Assembly: GCA_018257865.1 (NCBI GenBank)
Contig: JAEUBA010000020.1
Span: 1-64,000, forward strand
DNA length: 64,000 nucleotides
Direction of reading: 5' to 3'
Source of the DNA: Stereocaulon alpinum
Taxonomy: Eukaryota > Ascomycota > Lecanoromycetes > Lecanorales > Stereocaulaceae
Shown here: in pieces, positions 1-13,100 of the stretch
How positions within the stretch are numbered: the stretch's first letter is position 1
How the letters are laid out: every line of letters begins with the position of its first letter
Notes under the pieces: model-generated
Seen by the model: the letters and a program-made list of their open reading frames with translations, nothing else
Told to the model about the DNA's origin: nothing
Databases searched by the model: none
Made by a program: the position numbers and the translations under genes

Positions 1-118
1 TTGCGGCTAGGAAAGGCACACTACGTGTACCATCTACTGGTTTCACAAATAATGTAATAGAACACCCTCATTAGTATATATAGATACTAGAATAGGCGTA
101 TAAACCAATCAATCAATC
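1..118 (+). repeat. Left terminal inverted repeat
   Basis: Reverse-complement partner of 2541-2658. This copy retains several CpA/TpG sites (for example around 29-55) that are TpA in the right copy, so it is the less RIP-mutated end. It ends in a short AATC microrepeat. It starts at base 1, so it may be cut by the window edge. Confidence 0.9.
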
Positions 119-1798
119 AATATTCTATTAATTACTCCTAGTAATCCTTATACTTATTTATTCAGTTATAGTAATTCTTAAGTAATATTAGATATACCCT
201 TTTAAAGGCTTAGGTACTATATCTATCTAGCGGACCGTAGTATCTAATTATATTAATATAGTAACTAATACTATAGAATTTAGGAAAGTTAAAGGTTTAC
301 TCGCCCGTTTACTTATTAACCGGTCTATACTTTTGAAATACCTCCTTAAGTAGATTAATCCTTTCTAACGCTGCGTCTATATATTCTAGTATCGCTTCGT
401 CGTAGGATCGATATCTTATAAGTATAATAAAGTTAATAATAGCTTATCCCGTATATAGTATATCTAAGTTTTTTTCGGATAAAAGAGGCGCGAAGATAGG
501 TATTATAATTTATAATATCTCTTTACTCTCCTCTCCTATCTATTAACTTAGCTTACTAAACTCCTAAAATCGCCTTAACTTAGTAAATTTAGGTATAGCT
601 TAAAAGTAGGCGTTAATTAAAGCTTATACCTTAAGCTTTATTCGTCCCTCTCTAATATACTCCCTTAGCTAGTCTAGGAGGTAGTTTAATAGCCCTTTAA
701 CTATTAATTAGTATAATATATTAAACGTCTATAGTTAGTAGACATTAACTGCGAAGTAGCTGTCTATAAAGTTAGGCTAGTTATATACTATTATATCTAG
801 TAAAAGCTTAGGCGTATTCTTATTATACGCTTTTTATATCTATAGCTGCTCTATAGTATTTTTAGGTATTCGCTTTAAATACAGTATTTCGGGACGTAGT
901 CGTTCCCGTTTATTTAGTAGTACTAAGCAGACCGGATAGTATTTACCGCTCTTAATTAAGATTATTAGGACTTATTCCTTATAGTCGCTTAGTATAGACG
1001 CGAGTATTAGGTAGTATTATTATATTCATCCGTCTACGTATATAATAAGGATCCCCTTAGGCGCTAGCTCCTTAAGTACTTTAATAGAATACTATTAGTA
1101 TATTAAGTAAGATCCGTACTTTAGCTAGCTTACCCTCAACTATAAGCCCTATAGTATAGTAATATACCTCAGCTTTTATACTATTATAGACTAATAGCAC
1201 TAGTCTAAGTAATATTATCCTCGGCCGAACCTATACCCGCTAAATACCTCAATTAAGGTTACTAATAGTAATATAGACTAGCTACGCCTACTAATCTCTA
1301 TATATCCGTAATAAATAGGTCTTATCTAATAATATTATAACTAGTACTACTATTAAGCTATTAGGGAGCTTATCTTATATCTCCTACTACTAACGGGCTA
1401 TATATATCTTACTAATAATTAGACCCCCGTTAAGGTTTCGCTAGCGTATTAGTATATAGTTAATACTTAAATTAAAAGGTTTATATCTAATAAGAGTTCG
1501 TATTATACCTATTATATTAAAGTAGAGTATATAATATATTCTAGTCGCCTCGTCTAGTTAAATCAATAGGACCCTAAACGCTTGCTAAGACTATCTACTA
1601 GCAGCAGCGGAATACTTAATAGTATATAGCTTAACTTTTAGTTATTAAGCGCTGTTAAAGCTATAGCGTCCGTAGAAAGGTTATAATTAAGTATCTTTAA
1701 AGAAATTATCTATTATACTACTAGATAGTCGCGCGTTATATATCTATAAAGCTAGGGTATAATTAGCTTCTAATTAGAAAGGGTACTAGTCTCAGTTC

Positions 1799-1880
1799 GA
1801 CTTAGGTATTAACTTAGGTATTAACTTAGGTATTAACTTAGATATTAACTTAGGTATCGACTTAGGTATCGACTTAGACT
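1799..1880 (+). repeat. 12-bp tandem repeat inside the DNA transposon
   Basis: About 6.5 copies of a 12-bp unit (GACTTAGGTATT and single-base variants). In the relic plus-strand frame it reads (N/D)-L-G-I repeatedly, so it is probably a decayed low-complexity acidic tail of the transposase after RIP. Confidence 0.85.
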
Positions 1881-2540
1881 AAGGTATAGAGATAGACTCC
1901 GCTAGGGTTATATCCTCTTCCTCTAAAGGCCTACTAGTACCTCGCTCCTATAGGTAGTACTCTATAGAGCTAACTATTAAGGTAGAGATAGTACCTATAG
2001 TACTTAATACTATTATTAACTTTAATTAATTAAGTTCTATATTTAGCTTATCTTACTAGTGCTAGATCTTATTAGTAGAGTTAGTAAATTTAAGTAATTA
2101 CCCTAAAGTATTATTATCTATTAAAATAGTTAGGTCCTCCTAGGGGACTTATCTACCTTCGCCTTTATAGAGACTATTACTAATTATATTAACCTTATCT
2201 CTTTAGTATTTATAAGTAGGGCCCTTAACTTTATCTTTATTAAGGCGTACCTATCTCCTACGCGTCTAATTAGGGTCTCAGCCCTTATAGCGTAGTAGAT
2301 ACCTAATTAGGCCGCTTCCGCTACTATACTACTTCTAGCAGCGTTTATACTATCAATCTATCTAGCTTAGGCGTAATATAGAGGTATTATTATTAAGATT
2401 AACGCATTTAGGTAGGTATTAGTAAATATATTCGCTACTAGATCTATTAAGCTAACCCGCTATAGGTTAGGATAAATCTATCCTTATATCGCCTTAAATC
2501 GCCTATCTCTAACCATTACCATTAAGTAAATTATAATATA

Positions 2541-2658
2541 TATTGATTGATTGGTTTATACGCCTATTCTAGTATCTATATATACTAATGAGGGTGTTCT
2601 ATTATATTATTTATGAAACTAGTAGATAGTACACGTAGTGTGCCTTTCCTAGCTGTAA
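2541..2658 (-). repeat. Right terminal inverted repeat
   Basis: Partner of 1-118. Every difference I see against the left copy within the matched length is a transition of the RIP type (CA to TA or TG to TA). The match stops after 2658, giving the element's right border. Confidence 0.9.
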
Positions 2659-4547
2659 GAGAAACCATAGTATAGTGCCTAGATAAAAACTCCCGCTTAT
2701 CCTTAATAATATAATTACTTTTAGTCTAGGGATTATACCCTAGGCCTCCTTAACACCGGTAACTCTTAACTGTGTTCTTTAATATTATACCGAGCGCTCT
2801 ATAACATTATTTCTAATACTAACTATAATATACGCCCTTTGTACTATACTTAGCTCTTAAGGACCCTACTGTATTCTTTTATATCCTTCGACTTTATTAT
2901 AGCGCTGAGCGCCCTATAACTTTCTTTAACCTTTACTATATTAATACGGGGGGGGGGGAGGAGGGGGTATATAGCCGTCCTATAAGGGTTTAAGTTATTA
3001 GCGCTAATTAGTAGTGTTTATTAGTATCCGTAGTAGTACTGGATTTAGCTGTTCGGTGGTTTACTGGTTAAGGATATAAGAAAGGGGGGAAGCTATATAC
3101 ACCGCCTAGGAGGCCTATACTTGTATAAAGAATTAGATAGTATAATATCCCGCCGGTCGTATTAGATAATACTTACTTCTATCCTTATATACTTTACTTT
3201 AGGGGGGAGCTAACCCTTTAGCTTATAATTATAGTTATACGGCGCTGCTTATACTAAAGGCTCGCCTAGCTACTTAGATAGGGGCCGTCCTTTTCTAAAA
3301 TACGCCTTCTAATTTATAACTTAGTATATCCTTCTCTTAGTCCTGTATACCTATAACCCTAGCCTTCCCCTAGGATAGACTGCGCGTTAGTCTTAACCGG
3401 TGGATACGTATTAAGCGCACGTAGATATTAGATTTTTCGAATTAACGGTTAGGTAGGTGTTACTTATACTCTTTACTTATTAGGCTGAGATACTATACCT
3501 AATACTAATTCTTGCTGTCTAGTCTTAATTATAGGGGAGGTATAATAGTTATAGTAGAGTTAGGGTAGGTATTATCGCGTTACCCGAAAAACTCTATACG
3601 GAGTTCTCAGTAACTACGCGACGTCTTAATATCGTTTAACCTGTAATATATTAGGGGAGATATCTCAGCTTTAAATAGGTATTCAGGTTCGTAGCTAGCA
3701 CCGCGTACAGGTGTGTCTCCATCGCTGGCCTTATAATATATATATAGTAGGATATTATCCTATAAAAGGCGTTAATTAATAGATAGTTTAAGGGGATTTT
3801 CTTTCTATATAATATATTTAATAAACGCCCTACTTACTTATCTTATTAGGAAATATAATTAGTTATAAACCTTATAGTATATATCCCTATTACTAAAATA
3901 TACGTCTAAGTCGAACTTAGACTATTTTTATATAAGAGTACTTAACTAAGATTTATATTTTAAAGAATAGAATAAGAAAGCTAATTAAGCTTTACGAGTA
4001 GATAATAATTTATAACACTCTATCTTTATTAGATATTATATATTAAGTATAAAGCTAGATATAGTACGTTAGAAACCAGCTATCCGCTTTCTATATACTA
4101 TATATATATAAGTTCCGCTCTTAATTAATATCTCTATCTATTATATTAAGCTCGCTACTTTTAATCTTTTAGTAGCTTAACTTACCTACTTTTTACTACT
4201 ATAACATACTTTTCTATAGAGAATAGCCTATATCGCCTAATTATATTAAGGTTTACCTATTTAGAGACGTAGTTACCTTACTAGTATTACCTTTACTTAC
4301 TACTTTTACTAACTACTAACTAATCGCTATTATAAATTAAACCCTAGTATAAATCCCTACTACCTACTAGTCCTTCTAAATTAGCGAATAATCCTTAATT
4401 CCTCCTATCCTAAGTAAAGAATCCCTAACCCTTTCCTATCCTAAGTAAAGAATCCTTAACCTTTCTTTCTTTTATTTATACTATCCTAAAGTTCTTCCCT
4501 AATCTACTTATACTATCCCTAAATTCTTCTTATCACCCGCCCCTCCG
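2659..4547. other. Degenerate AT-rich sequence, nothing recognisable
   Basis: Between the inverted-repeat element and helicase-like repeat copy A. It contains a G-rich run at 2948-2965 and a short tandem duplication at 4404-4464. I see no gene, RNA or recognisable transposon domain. Some CA/TG survive near 3680-3730, so RIP here is not fully saturated. Confidence 0.6.
4404..4464 (+). repeat. Two-copy 31-bp tandem repeat
   Basis: The unit starting CCTATCCTAAGTAAAGAATC occurs at 4404-4434 and again at 4435-4464 with one or two differences. It lies just upstream of repeat copy A and may belong to its terminal region. Confidence 0.8.
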
Positions 4548-7500
4548 AATTATCTATAATATTATCTAATATAGCCGGTCTCCCTCTTATTAACTCTTAT
4601 ATTAATATAATACTAAAGCCTATCCTAATAGAGGCTAACTTCTATACCGTCGTTAATAAGATAAAGTTAGGAATTCTATAGAACTTTAGTAATATCTATA
4701 GGGGCCTAAGGTACTATACTAGCCTTTTTAGCGCCCTACGCTAAGTAATTAAAAACCGCCTCTAGAGTACCGCCCTTTAGGGTATAAATCTAAGGAGTTA
4801 TAGTAAGGACTTTACTAAGGTCCTTAACTCTATTACTACTAACTTTAACCTTCCTAATTATATACCCCCTTTCTACGATAAGGTACTACGTATACTAATA
4901 AGACTAATAAATAAAGTACCTACTATAGTAAACTAATAGGCTAGTAAATAGCCCTTAGAGGATTCCTATAACTTAATAAATTCTAAAATAGCTAGATATA
5001 ATAATACTCGCGTAGAGTAACCTAACTATACTAAACTATTCTTTATATTAGCCCTAATCCTAAATAATACCTATCCGCCTTATATCCTCCTCAGAATTAT
5101 TTACGCGCTTAGGGATAAGTTCTATCTTATCTAACTAAGGTAGATTATACATAATACTTTAATCACCGATACCGACTAGCTATAGGATTAAATTAGTTAT
5201 AATACTCTAATCTAAATCTTAGTAATAAAGGATTTCTAGACTATAGAAGATAATATCTAGGGGAGTACCCTTATCTATAAAGCTAGTAGAATTATATAGT
5301 TAACTACTAACTTAGATCTATAGAATACTATTCGCTATATATATTTATTTAGTTACTAGCGTTATAAGCTCTACGTTAACCTAGGGGTACTTCGTTAGTT
5401 ATACTATATTAATTAATAGTTAGGATATTTACTAATAGGTATAATAGTATTAATTAAGGGTAATATAGCCTATCTAAACTAACCTTATAAAGGTATTTTT
5501 AATATTACTTACCGCTCGAAACCTCCTTCTACTATAGTACTACCTAAGGGGAATACCCTTAAAAGATAGTCTACCCCAAAGCCTCTTATTAATCCTTTTA
5601 ATCCTACTAATAAGTATACTATTCCGCCTATTAGGAATCTAGAGAAGCCTATAGATATTAGCTCCTATAAGGATAGTAGTAGTAGTATAAATTATAAGGA
5701 AGAGAATAATAGAGAGGAGAGGGATTTAATAGATAAGGATAAGTAGAAGGTATTATAGATTAATAAGGTCTATATAAGTAGGATACTAGGGTTATATAAT
5801 ATTAAGATAGGTATAGTAGTAAACGCTAGAGTAGCTACTAAAGATCTAGAGGCTTTAGAGTAGGGGGATTAGGATAAGATATAAGTATTTTAACCTCCGC
5901 CTTCTTATTTACTCGCTACTAAATACCACCCTAGCGTTAATATAACTAAAGTTAAAGACTAACTATAATAGTTAGATACTACGTAGTAGTATATAGAATT
6001 ATTATTCCAGCTTAAGGAGGGAAACAAATCTATTAATAATACCTAAACCCTCTAAGGGCTATTATCTATAGTAGACTTAGAAGGCTAGATAATAAAGATT
6101 AAACCCTATATCTATTAGCTATATTATACCGCTTAGATACGGCGGAAGGCGTACTAGTAAGGGGGGGATATAAATAGGGATAATCCTAAATTTAAAAAGG
6201 TCTATATCTATTTAATTCCTAGCTTTTAAGAGAACCTACTAATATCTAACTTAAACTAAATACTTACGATTTTTATTATATATATCCTTAAGCGCTAACT
6301 CTTATTACGATAGCGCAAGGTATCTAAAATATATTATAAGGGTTATTAAAATCTTAAATAATTTAAAGTATTAACCTATTCTAATAAGTATCTACCCCCC
6401 TTAAAGTTAAAGGTATAGAGCGGTAATACTATATATCCCTCTACTAACTAATAGGATATTAGTTATCTATATATTAATAAAAGCGCCGCCTTTTTAACTA
6501 GATTAGTAAAGAAAGGGTTCGTTCTAGTTATTATACTAGCTAAAGTCGTCGGGAACTAGCTGAGGGAATAGTTTAAGATAATTAATATATAATATCTAAT
6601 ATTAAAGCTATAGTATATCTATACTTATATAGGTAAAACCTATAATAATATTAATACTACCCTACTTATAAGAGAAAATACTAAACTACTAAGATATAAT
6701 AAAGCCGGAAAAGCTAAAGATAAATAGGAGTAATTTCTCCTATTAATTATAAAGGGATTATATAAAAAGTATATTATAGAAGTGCTATAAGACCCTTAGG
6801 GTCTATCTCTATATAACTATAATTTCTATATTAGCTAAATCTTTATTAATAAGTTCTATAAGACGCGAACCCTTAATAGAGAGTATCCTAAGATAGTCTT
6901 AGGTATTAAGAACGAAATTAATACCTAAGTTCTTACTAAAATACTAGAGGACGAATTAAATAATACTTATATAGATAATTAGCGTATAAGTCTATATAGG
7001 ATATCCTTACCTTAGGTATAGGGTTTTTCTACTATACCTTAGATATACGACCTAGGTAACTATATAGCTATAATCCGTATAATCGAGTAGCCGTAGTAGG
7101 AGGATTATAAGGATTATTAATATCTAACTTATACTAAAGTTAAGGCTGTTAGAAAAACGACAGCTAGCTACTAAAAGCGAAAGAATCTAGTTAATAAGAG
7201 CGAGAATAATAAGAATATTATAGATATAAAGGCTATCCTAAACTCTATTAAAATTAAGCGGACGCCTATAACTAGAGATATTAAAGGGACTACTAAGTTT
7301 ATTAAGCTACCTCTATATAAGGTTCGTTATATTATATACTTCCTAAATTTAAAGTAAAAGGTAGCTCTTCGCGCTAAGGACTAGAGGATCTAAGACGTAG
7401 TAAAAGCTAAATATACTAAAGAATACTTACTTACTTATACTACTAGTAAGGAGATACCTACGCTAATAATTAATAATTACTTTAAATATACCTATAAGCT

Positions 7501-8115
7501 ATATACTACTACTATTATCCTAAGTCTTCTAGAATTCTCTTAGTATAACTACCTCAGTCTTACTTAGGACGAGCTTAAAGGGGGGGCTTTATATAATAAT
7601 AGTAAGGGTTATATAGATTTTATAGAGTTAGCTAGTCTAATATAGAATTAGGCTAAGATACTACTAGATAGTATATATACTAAATATATTAATAAACTTA
7701 CTACTAATATACTAAAGTTAGTAAAACTTAAAGAGTTAATTAACTTACTAGGGGAAGATCTCTACGGGCGACTAGAGAAACTAGTTATATTTACTAGCTC
7801 TCCTATTATTATATATATTCTAGTAGTAATAAGTCTATATCTCCTCCGCTATTCTACCTTAACTATATACTAACCTTATTCTAGTAGTTTAAAAAGTATT
7901 TTCCTAGTAAATAGCTATAGTATAGCTTAACTATACCTCTTAAGAAGCGAGATAAATTATATATATAGCTATTTTAAGAAGAGGATAATAAGCGCTTCCT
8001 TATCTCTACGAAACGTATCCTTAGAACTAGTGTTACCCTAACCTATATATTTAGAAGTGTGAATATAGATATAGACTAGATATAATTCTATAATATTTAG
8101 TATAATAGGCGGGTG
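4548..8115 (+). mobile_element. Long repeat, copy A (SNF2-helicase-like relic)
   Basis: Co-linear blocks of this interval recur at 10184-14110. Clear matches are 4548-4860 with 10184-10740 (copy B carries an insertion), 5761-5930 with 11701-11870, 6400-6660 with 12771-13040, and 7320-7980 with 13340-13990. Intervening parts differ by insertions and deletions. It reads as a coding relic on the plus strand whose interruptions are nearly all TAG/TAA. Element class is unknown; I found no reverse transcriptase, integrase or terminal repeats that define it. Borders are approximate. Confidence 0.7.
6420..7990 (+). pseudogene. Decayed SNF2-family helicase-like protein (copy A)
   Basis: Reading the plus strand through TAG stops gives a continuous protein-like text. 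It holds a GFVLVIILAKVVGN stretch resembling SNF2 motif Ia (near 6520-6560), an IFINKF segment near 6840 where single TpG-to-TpA and CpA-to-TpA changes would derive it from a DEFH-type Walker B box, a GFSTIP segment near 7020-7045 comparable to the S(G)TP motif III, and a KLVIFTSSP segment near 7780-7800 resembling the start of a C-terminal helicase lobe. Order and spacing fit a SNF2 ATPase. The identification is by eye from heavily mutated sequence. Confidence 0.45.
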
Positions 8116-10183
8116 GTTTAGCTATCTTAGCGAAATTTAAAGACGTATAACTACTACTTTATTATAGATAATATAGATAGAGTAGATTAGAAGGTATTAT
8201 TTAAATAGAGTAGAGATAATATAATAAGGGGATAGGCGTATAAGTAAGCTAGATAATAAAGATTAGCTAGATATCTAAAAAAGGTTACTAAAAGCTAGTA
8301 TAAGAATAAATTTTTACTATTATATCTTATATTCCCTATAGGGTCAGCGAACCTAAAAGAAGACTTTATAGCTCTACTAATATCTAAAGCCTATATTAAG
8401 CCTAAGTAATTTAATAGTATAAAGCCGCCTACTAAAGATCTACTACCTCCGTTACTAGTTTTTAATCCGAAGCGGAAGCGGCCTTTAGCTCTAATAGGCG
8501 AGCTCTATTATCCTAATTAGGTTATATCTAACTAAGGGTATTATAACTATAAATAATAGCGCTGATAGTATAGGAAGGAGGAGGCGCTATATATAAAGAA
8601 CTATATAGGAGTGCAGACTAGTACTAATACTATATAGGTAAGAATAGGTAATATAGATATAACTTTAATATAAGGTTTAAAGTAATAGGAGCCTTCTAGT
8701 AAGCTTAGTCTTACGAGCGCTATATTAGCTAGTGAAGGAAAGAATAATATATATATTAACGAAATATTATTCGTTATTAACCTAGACGCTCTAATTTAGG
8801 AGTTAGGGTCTAAACGTAAGCTAAGCGTAAGCTATTTAATTTATTAAATAAAGGGGGATAGCTACTTAAAAGTTAAGTAGCTAGGCCCGCGCTTAATATA
8901 GATATTATATAGGGAAGAGCCTCCTATAAGTCGAATAACATAAAGTATTAGATACTATTCAAGTCGGGTAACTCTTAATATTAAGTTAAATAGTACTTAA
9001 TATACTTAGCGTTTAAGTTAGATATTACTTATTATACGCTAATCCTAAGTAGGCCTAGTAGTTTAGAATTATTCTTTATATATTCTATATTACCCTTTTA
9101 ATCCTTTCTAATATACCTATCTCTTACTACCGATATATTAGTCGATACTCTATCTTATATATATATACCCGCTATAGAATACTAGTATAAGGCGCTAGCT
9201 ATCGCCGCCGCCGTTTCCCCCTCCTCTTAAGCCTCTTTACCTTCTACTAAATTCTACAATAACACTAACCCTAGGAATTAGACGGTCTCAGTTATTTCGC
9301 GTAGCCTTATAGTCGAATAGGCCTACTATAAGGAGATTCGAATAGTATTAAAGAAAGAGATAGAAAGGAGATATATTATTAGTACGTCCCTAAGGATACT
9401 AGAGAACTAGGCTAAACTTAGCGAGGCCTTATAGTAGCTAGAAATAGTATTCCCCTCCGTTTTTATACCTATAATCCCCTAATACTAGCTGGAGAGTTAT
9501 AAATTAGGTATAGCTAGAAAGATTAATAATACCTATAATTACTATCGTAATTATAGAAGGCGTACCATATAGTCTTACTCTATAGATAGTACTCTATCTA
9601 TAACGCGTCTACTTACCTTTAGTAAAATAGGATTCTATATCTAGTTAATAGAGATAATAGCAGATACACTTTTCTTCGCCTCTAATATTATTAAGGAGAA
9701 AAAACCTCTAGCTAGTATTACCTTAGATAAGCTTAAATTTAGAATATTTAAAGAGGTCTTATATAAGAATAGTATCTATAACAGCTTAATAGACCGGATT
9801 TTTTATTATATTAGTAAAAATAACGTCGAAGTTAATTACGCCCGCAAATTTAAGGCGGCTACCTTATAGATATATAATAGAAGCGAGAATCCTATCTTAT
9901 TTTATATTAAGGCGTATATATAAGGTACTATATATCTCGCCCTTTACTTTAATCGCGCTCCTACTAACTATACTCTAGTAAAACAGCGGGCCCGCGTAAA
10001 ATATTAAATAATAGGTATACCTTACATCCGTTTCCGTAGTATATTAGTAAACCTAGTTAATTATAGTACGCTAATACTACTAAGTTCTATACTCTAGTAT
10101 TCTTCTTCTCTCTAACTTAGCGAAGAATACTTAACTTCTTCCTCCTTTATTCGTACTATTATTATTCTTCTTATTATAGACGC
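8116..10183. other. Degenerate AT-rich sequence between repeat copies
   Basis: RIP-saturated, no open frames and no recognisable domain. Small segments look protein-like when stops are ignored (for example around 9300-9900), but I cannot assign a family. Confidence 0.55.
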
Positions 10184-13100
10184 GTTAGAATTATCTATAA
10201 TACTATCTAATATAGCTAGTCCTTCTTAGATTAACCCTTATATTAATATAATACTAAAGCCTACGCCAACTGAGGTTAATATAGGCTTAGAGATCGGCTA
10301 GTTAGTAACTTAGGATCTAAAGCTTATAATATTCTTTCTAAGACTAACTTATAATACTTTCTATAACTAAAGGATTAACCTAGGACTGCTAGAATTCTTA
10401 GATACTATATAGACAATTACTAGCTTTCTTAATAGACTAAAGGAGTTACCGCTAATCCTTCTTAAATTAACTCTTAAGTTAATATAACGCTAAAGCCTAC
10501 GCTAACTAAGGCTAATTTTTATACGCTTATTAATAAGCTAAAGTCTAGCAGTCTAACTAGAATCCTATAGAACTTCCCTAATATCTATAAAGGCTTATAA
10601 TATAGTAATAGTTTATTTAGTACCCTCCGTTAAGTACTTAAAAACCGCCTATAGGGTACCGCTATTTAGGGCGGAAATCTTTAAGGTTCTAGCTAGGACC
10701 TTACTAAGGTCCTTAATACTATTACTACTAACTTTAATCTACCCGACTATATACTACCTTATAGAGACGAAGTAATACGTATACTTATAAGACTACTTAA
10801 TAAAGCACTTAGAGTAGCTAACTAATATACTAGTAAATAACCTTTAGAGGAGTCTTATAACTCATTCAGTTTAAAAAAGTATAAATATAATAATACCTAT
10901 ACTAAGTAACCTAATTATACTAGACTATTCTTCGTACTAGCTCTAGTCCTAGACAATACCTACCCGCCTTATATTATCCTTAAAATTAGTTACACACTCG
11001 ATAATAAATTCTATCTTATCCTACTATAGTATATTATACATAATACTTCACTTACTAACGCTAACTAGCTCTAAGACTAGCTTAGTTATAATACTCTAAT
11101 CCGGTTCTTAGTATCTAAGAAATTCTAGACTGCTAAAGATAATACCTAGGGGAGCACCCTTATCTATATAGCTAATAGGATTATAGAGATAACTATAGAT
11201 AAAGATTTATAAAATATAATCTATAATATATATTCGCGTAGTTACTAGCGCTACGAGCTTTATATTATACGAGGGGTATTCCGTTAGTTATAGTATATTA
11301 ATAAATAGTTAGGATATTTACTAATAGGTATAATAGTATCTATTAAGGGTAATATAGCCTATCTAAATTAACCTTACTAAGGTATATTTACTATCTCCTA
11401 CCGCTTAAAATATTCTTCTCTTATAGTAGGACCTAAAGGGAAAACCTATAATATATAGAATCCTCTACGCGAAGACTCTACTACCTCTTCTACTAAATCC
11501 CCCGCCCTAAGGCCTTATAAATTCTCCCCCTTAATTAAGCGAGCCTACTAGTATTCCTACCTAGCCTTTAAATAATCCTATACTTATCTATTCTAATATA
11601 AATAACGGCGGCTGTACTAGTAATTAGGAAGAGAAGGTATAAGAGGAGGAAGGGGATACTATAGAAGAGGATAAGGAGAAGGTATTAAAGATTAATAAGG
11701 CCTATAATAGTAGGGTTCTAAAGTTATATAATATTAAGATAGTTAGGGTAGTAGCAAATAGAGTAGCTACTAAAGATCTAGAGGTATTAGAATAGTAGGA
11801 TCGCGATTAGATATAAGTACTTTAACCTCTACCTTATTATTTTCCCGCTACTAAATACTACCCTAGCCTTATATAATATATCCTATACCAACTAAGTTAA
11901 ACTAACCTAAATCTAAGCTATATATTATATAATACGCTTATTATACTACTACCTCTTAATTAAAGGTAACTTAAAGGCGCTAGGAGGGCTGAAAAGATTA
12001 AGAGAGGCTCTACTAATACCTAAAGAGATAAGCGAGATAATATCTATCCTTATTATAAATTATAGTAGTTATTAGGCGCCTTAGGGAACTTCTTCTATTC
12101 AGTCTACTTTTTTAAAAAGATTAGGCACCCTTCTAAATAATCCTATAATACGCCACCTATATAGGAACTATATATAGCTAAGACTATTTTATAATAGCGC
12201 TATATATAGAATATATAGATTACGCAGCCTAGTATATAAAAGATCTAACTAGAAATATACTAATAATAAGTACTCTACTCTAAAATTATAATTTAATTTA
12301 TAGAGTAGATCTTAACTTACCTTATTCTCTCTAAAAGATTTTATAAACCTAAGATTAAAAATAACCTTAATACAGTAATAGAATATTATTATTAGGTAAT
12401 AAAATAGTATTAAGAATAGATAGTATAGCGCTATCTATAGTTAGCTATTAAATATAAATTAGCTTAGGTTTACTCTCCTAGAAGCTAAAGAGGCGGAATA
12501 GTATAATCTATTATACTAAGTATCTCCTATCTTTAAAGTTAAAGGTATAGAGCGGTAATAATATATATCCCTCCGCTAATTAATAGGATTTCGGTTATCT
12601 GTATATTAAGAAAATTAAGAAAAGCGCAGCCTTTAAAACTAAGGTAGCGAAGAAAGGTTTTATTCTTATTATTATACTAGCTAATAATTAGGTTTAAAGT
12701 ACTAATAGGCTCTCTAACGCTATCTATAACTACTACTCTAGAAGCGTTAATCTATTATACTAAGTATCTCCTACCTTCGAAGTTAAAGGTATAGAGCGGT
12801 AATAATATATATCCCTCCGCTAATTAATAGGATATTAGTTATCCGTATATTAAGAAAATCGAGAAAAGCGCAGCCTTTTAGACTAAATTAGCGAAGAAAG
12901 GGTTCGTTTTAGTTATTATACCAGCTAAAGTCGTTAGGAACTAGCTAAGGGAATAGTCTAAAATAATTAATACTTAATATCTAATATTAAAGCTATAGTA
13001 TATCTATACCTATATAGGTAGAATATATAATAATATTAATACTACTAGACTTACTAATCTCTCGCTAGAGAGATTAAAGCTAAAAAGAGGGAGGATATAA

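Larger units (their letters stand above)
1..2658. mobile_element. RIP-inactivated DNA transposon with ~118-bp terminal inverted repeats
   Basis: Bases 1-~118 match the reverse complement of ~2541-2658 almost perfectly, and the differences are C/T or G/A transitions. The left end may extend beyond the window, so the outer terminus and target duplication cannot be judged. A relic frame on the plus strand (about 1140-1900) ends in a stretch near 1650-1780 (ASVER followed ~27 codons later by an SRVIYL-x-S-x-GIIS pattern) that loosely resembles the C-terminal dimerisation region of hAT transposases. It is followed by a 12-bp tandem repeat reading (D/N)LGI. The superfamily call is weak, because hAT elements usually have short inverted repeats. 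Element status is well supported by the repeats. Confidence 0.8.

Noticed and set aside
1..600. Telomere or subtelomeric end
   Set aside because: No TTAGGG-type repeats are present. The AT-richness is explained by RIP of transposons.
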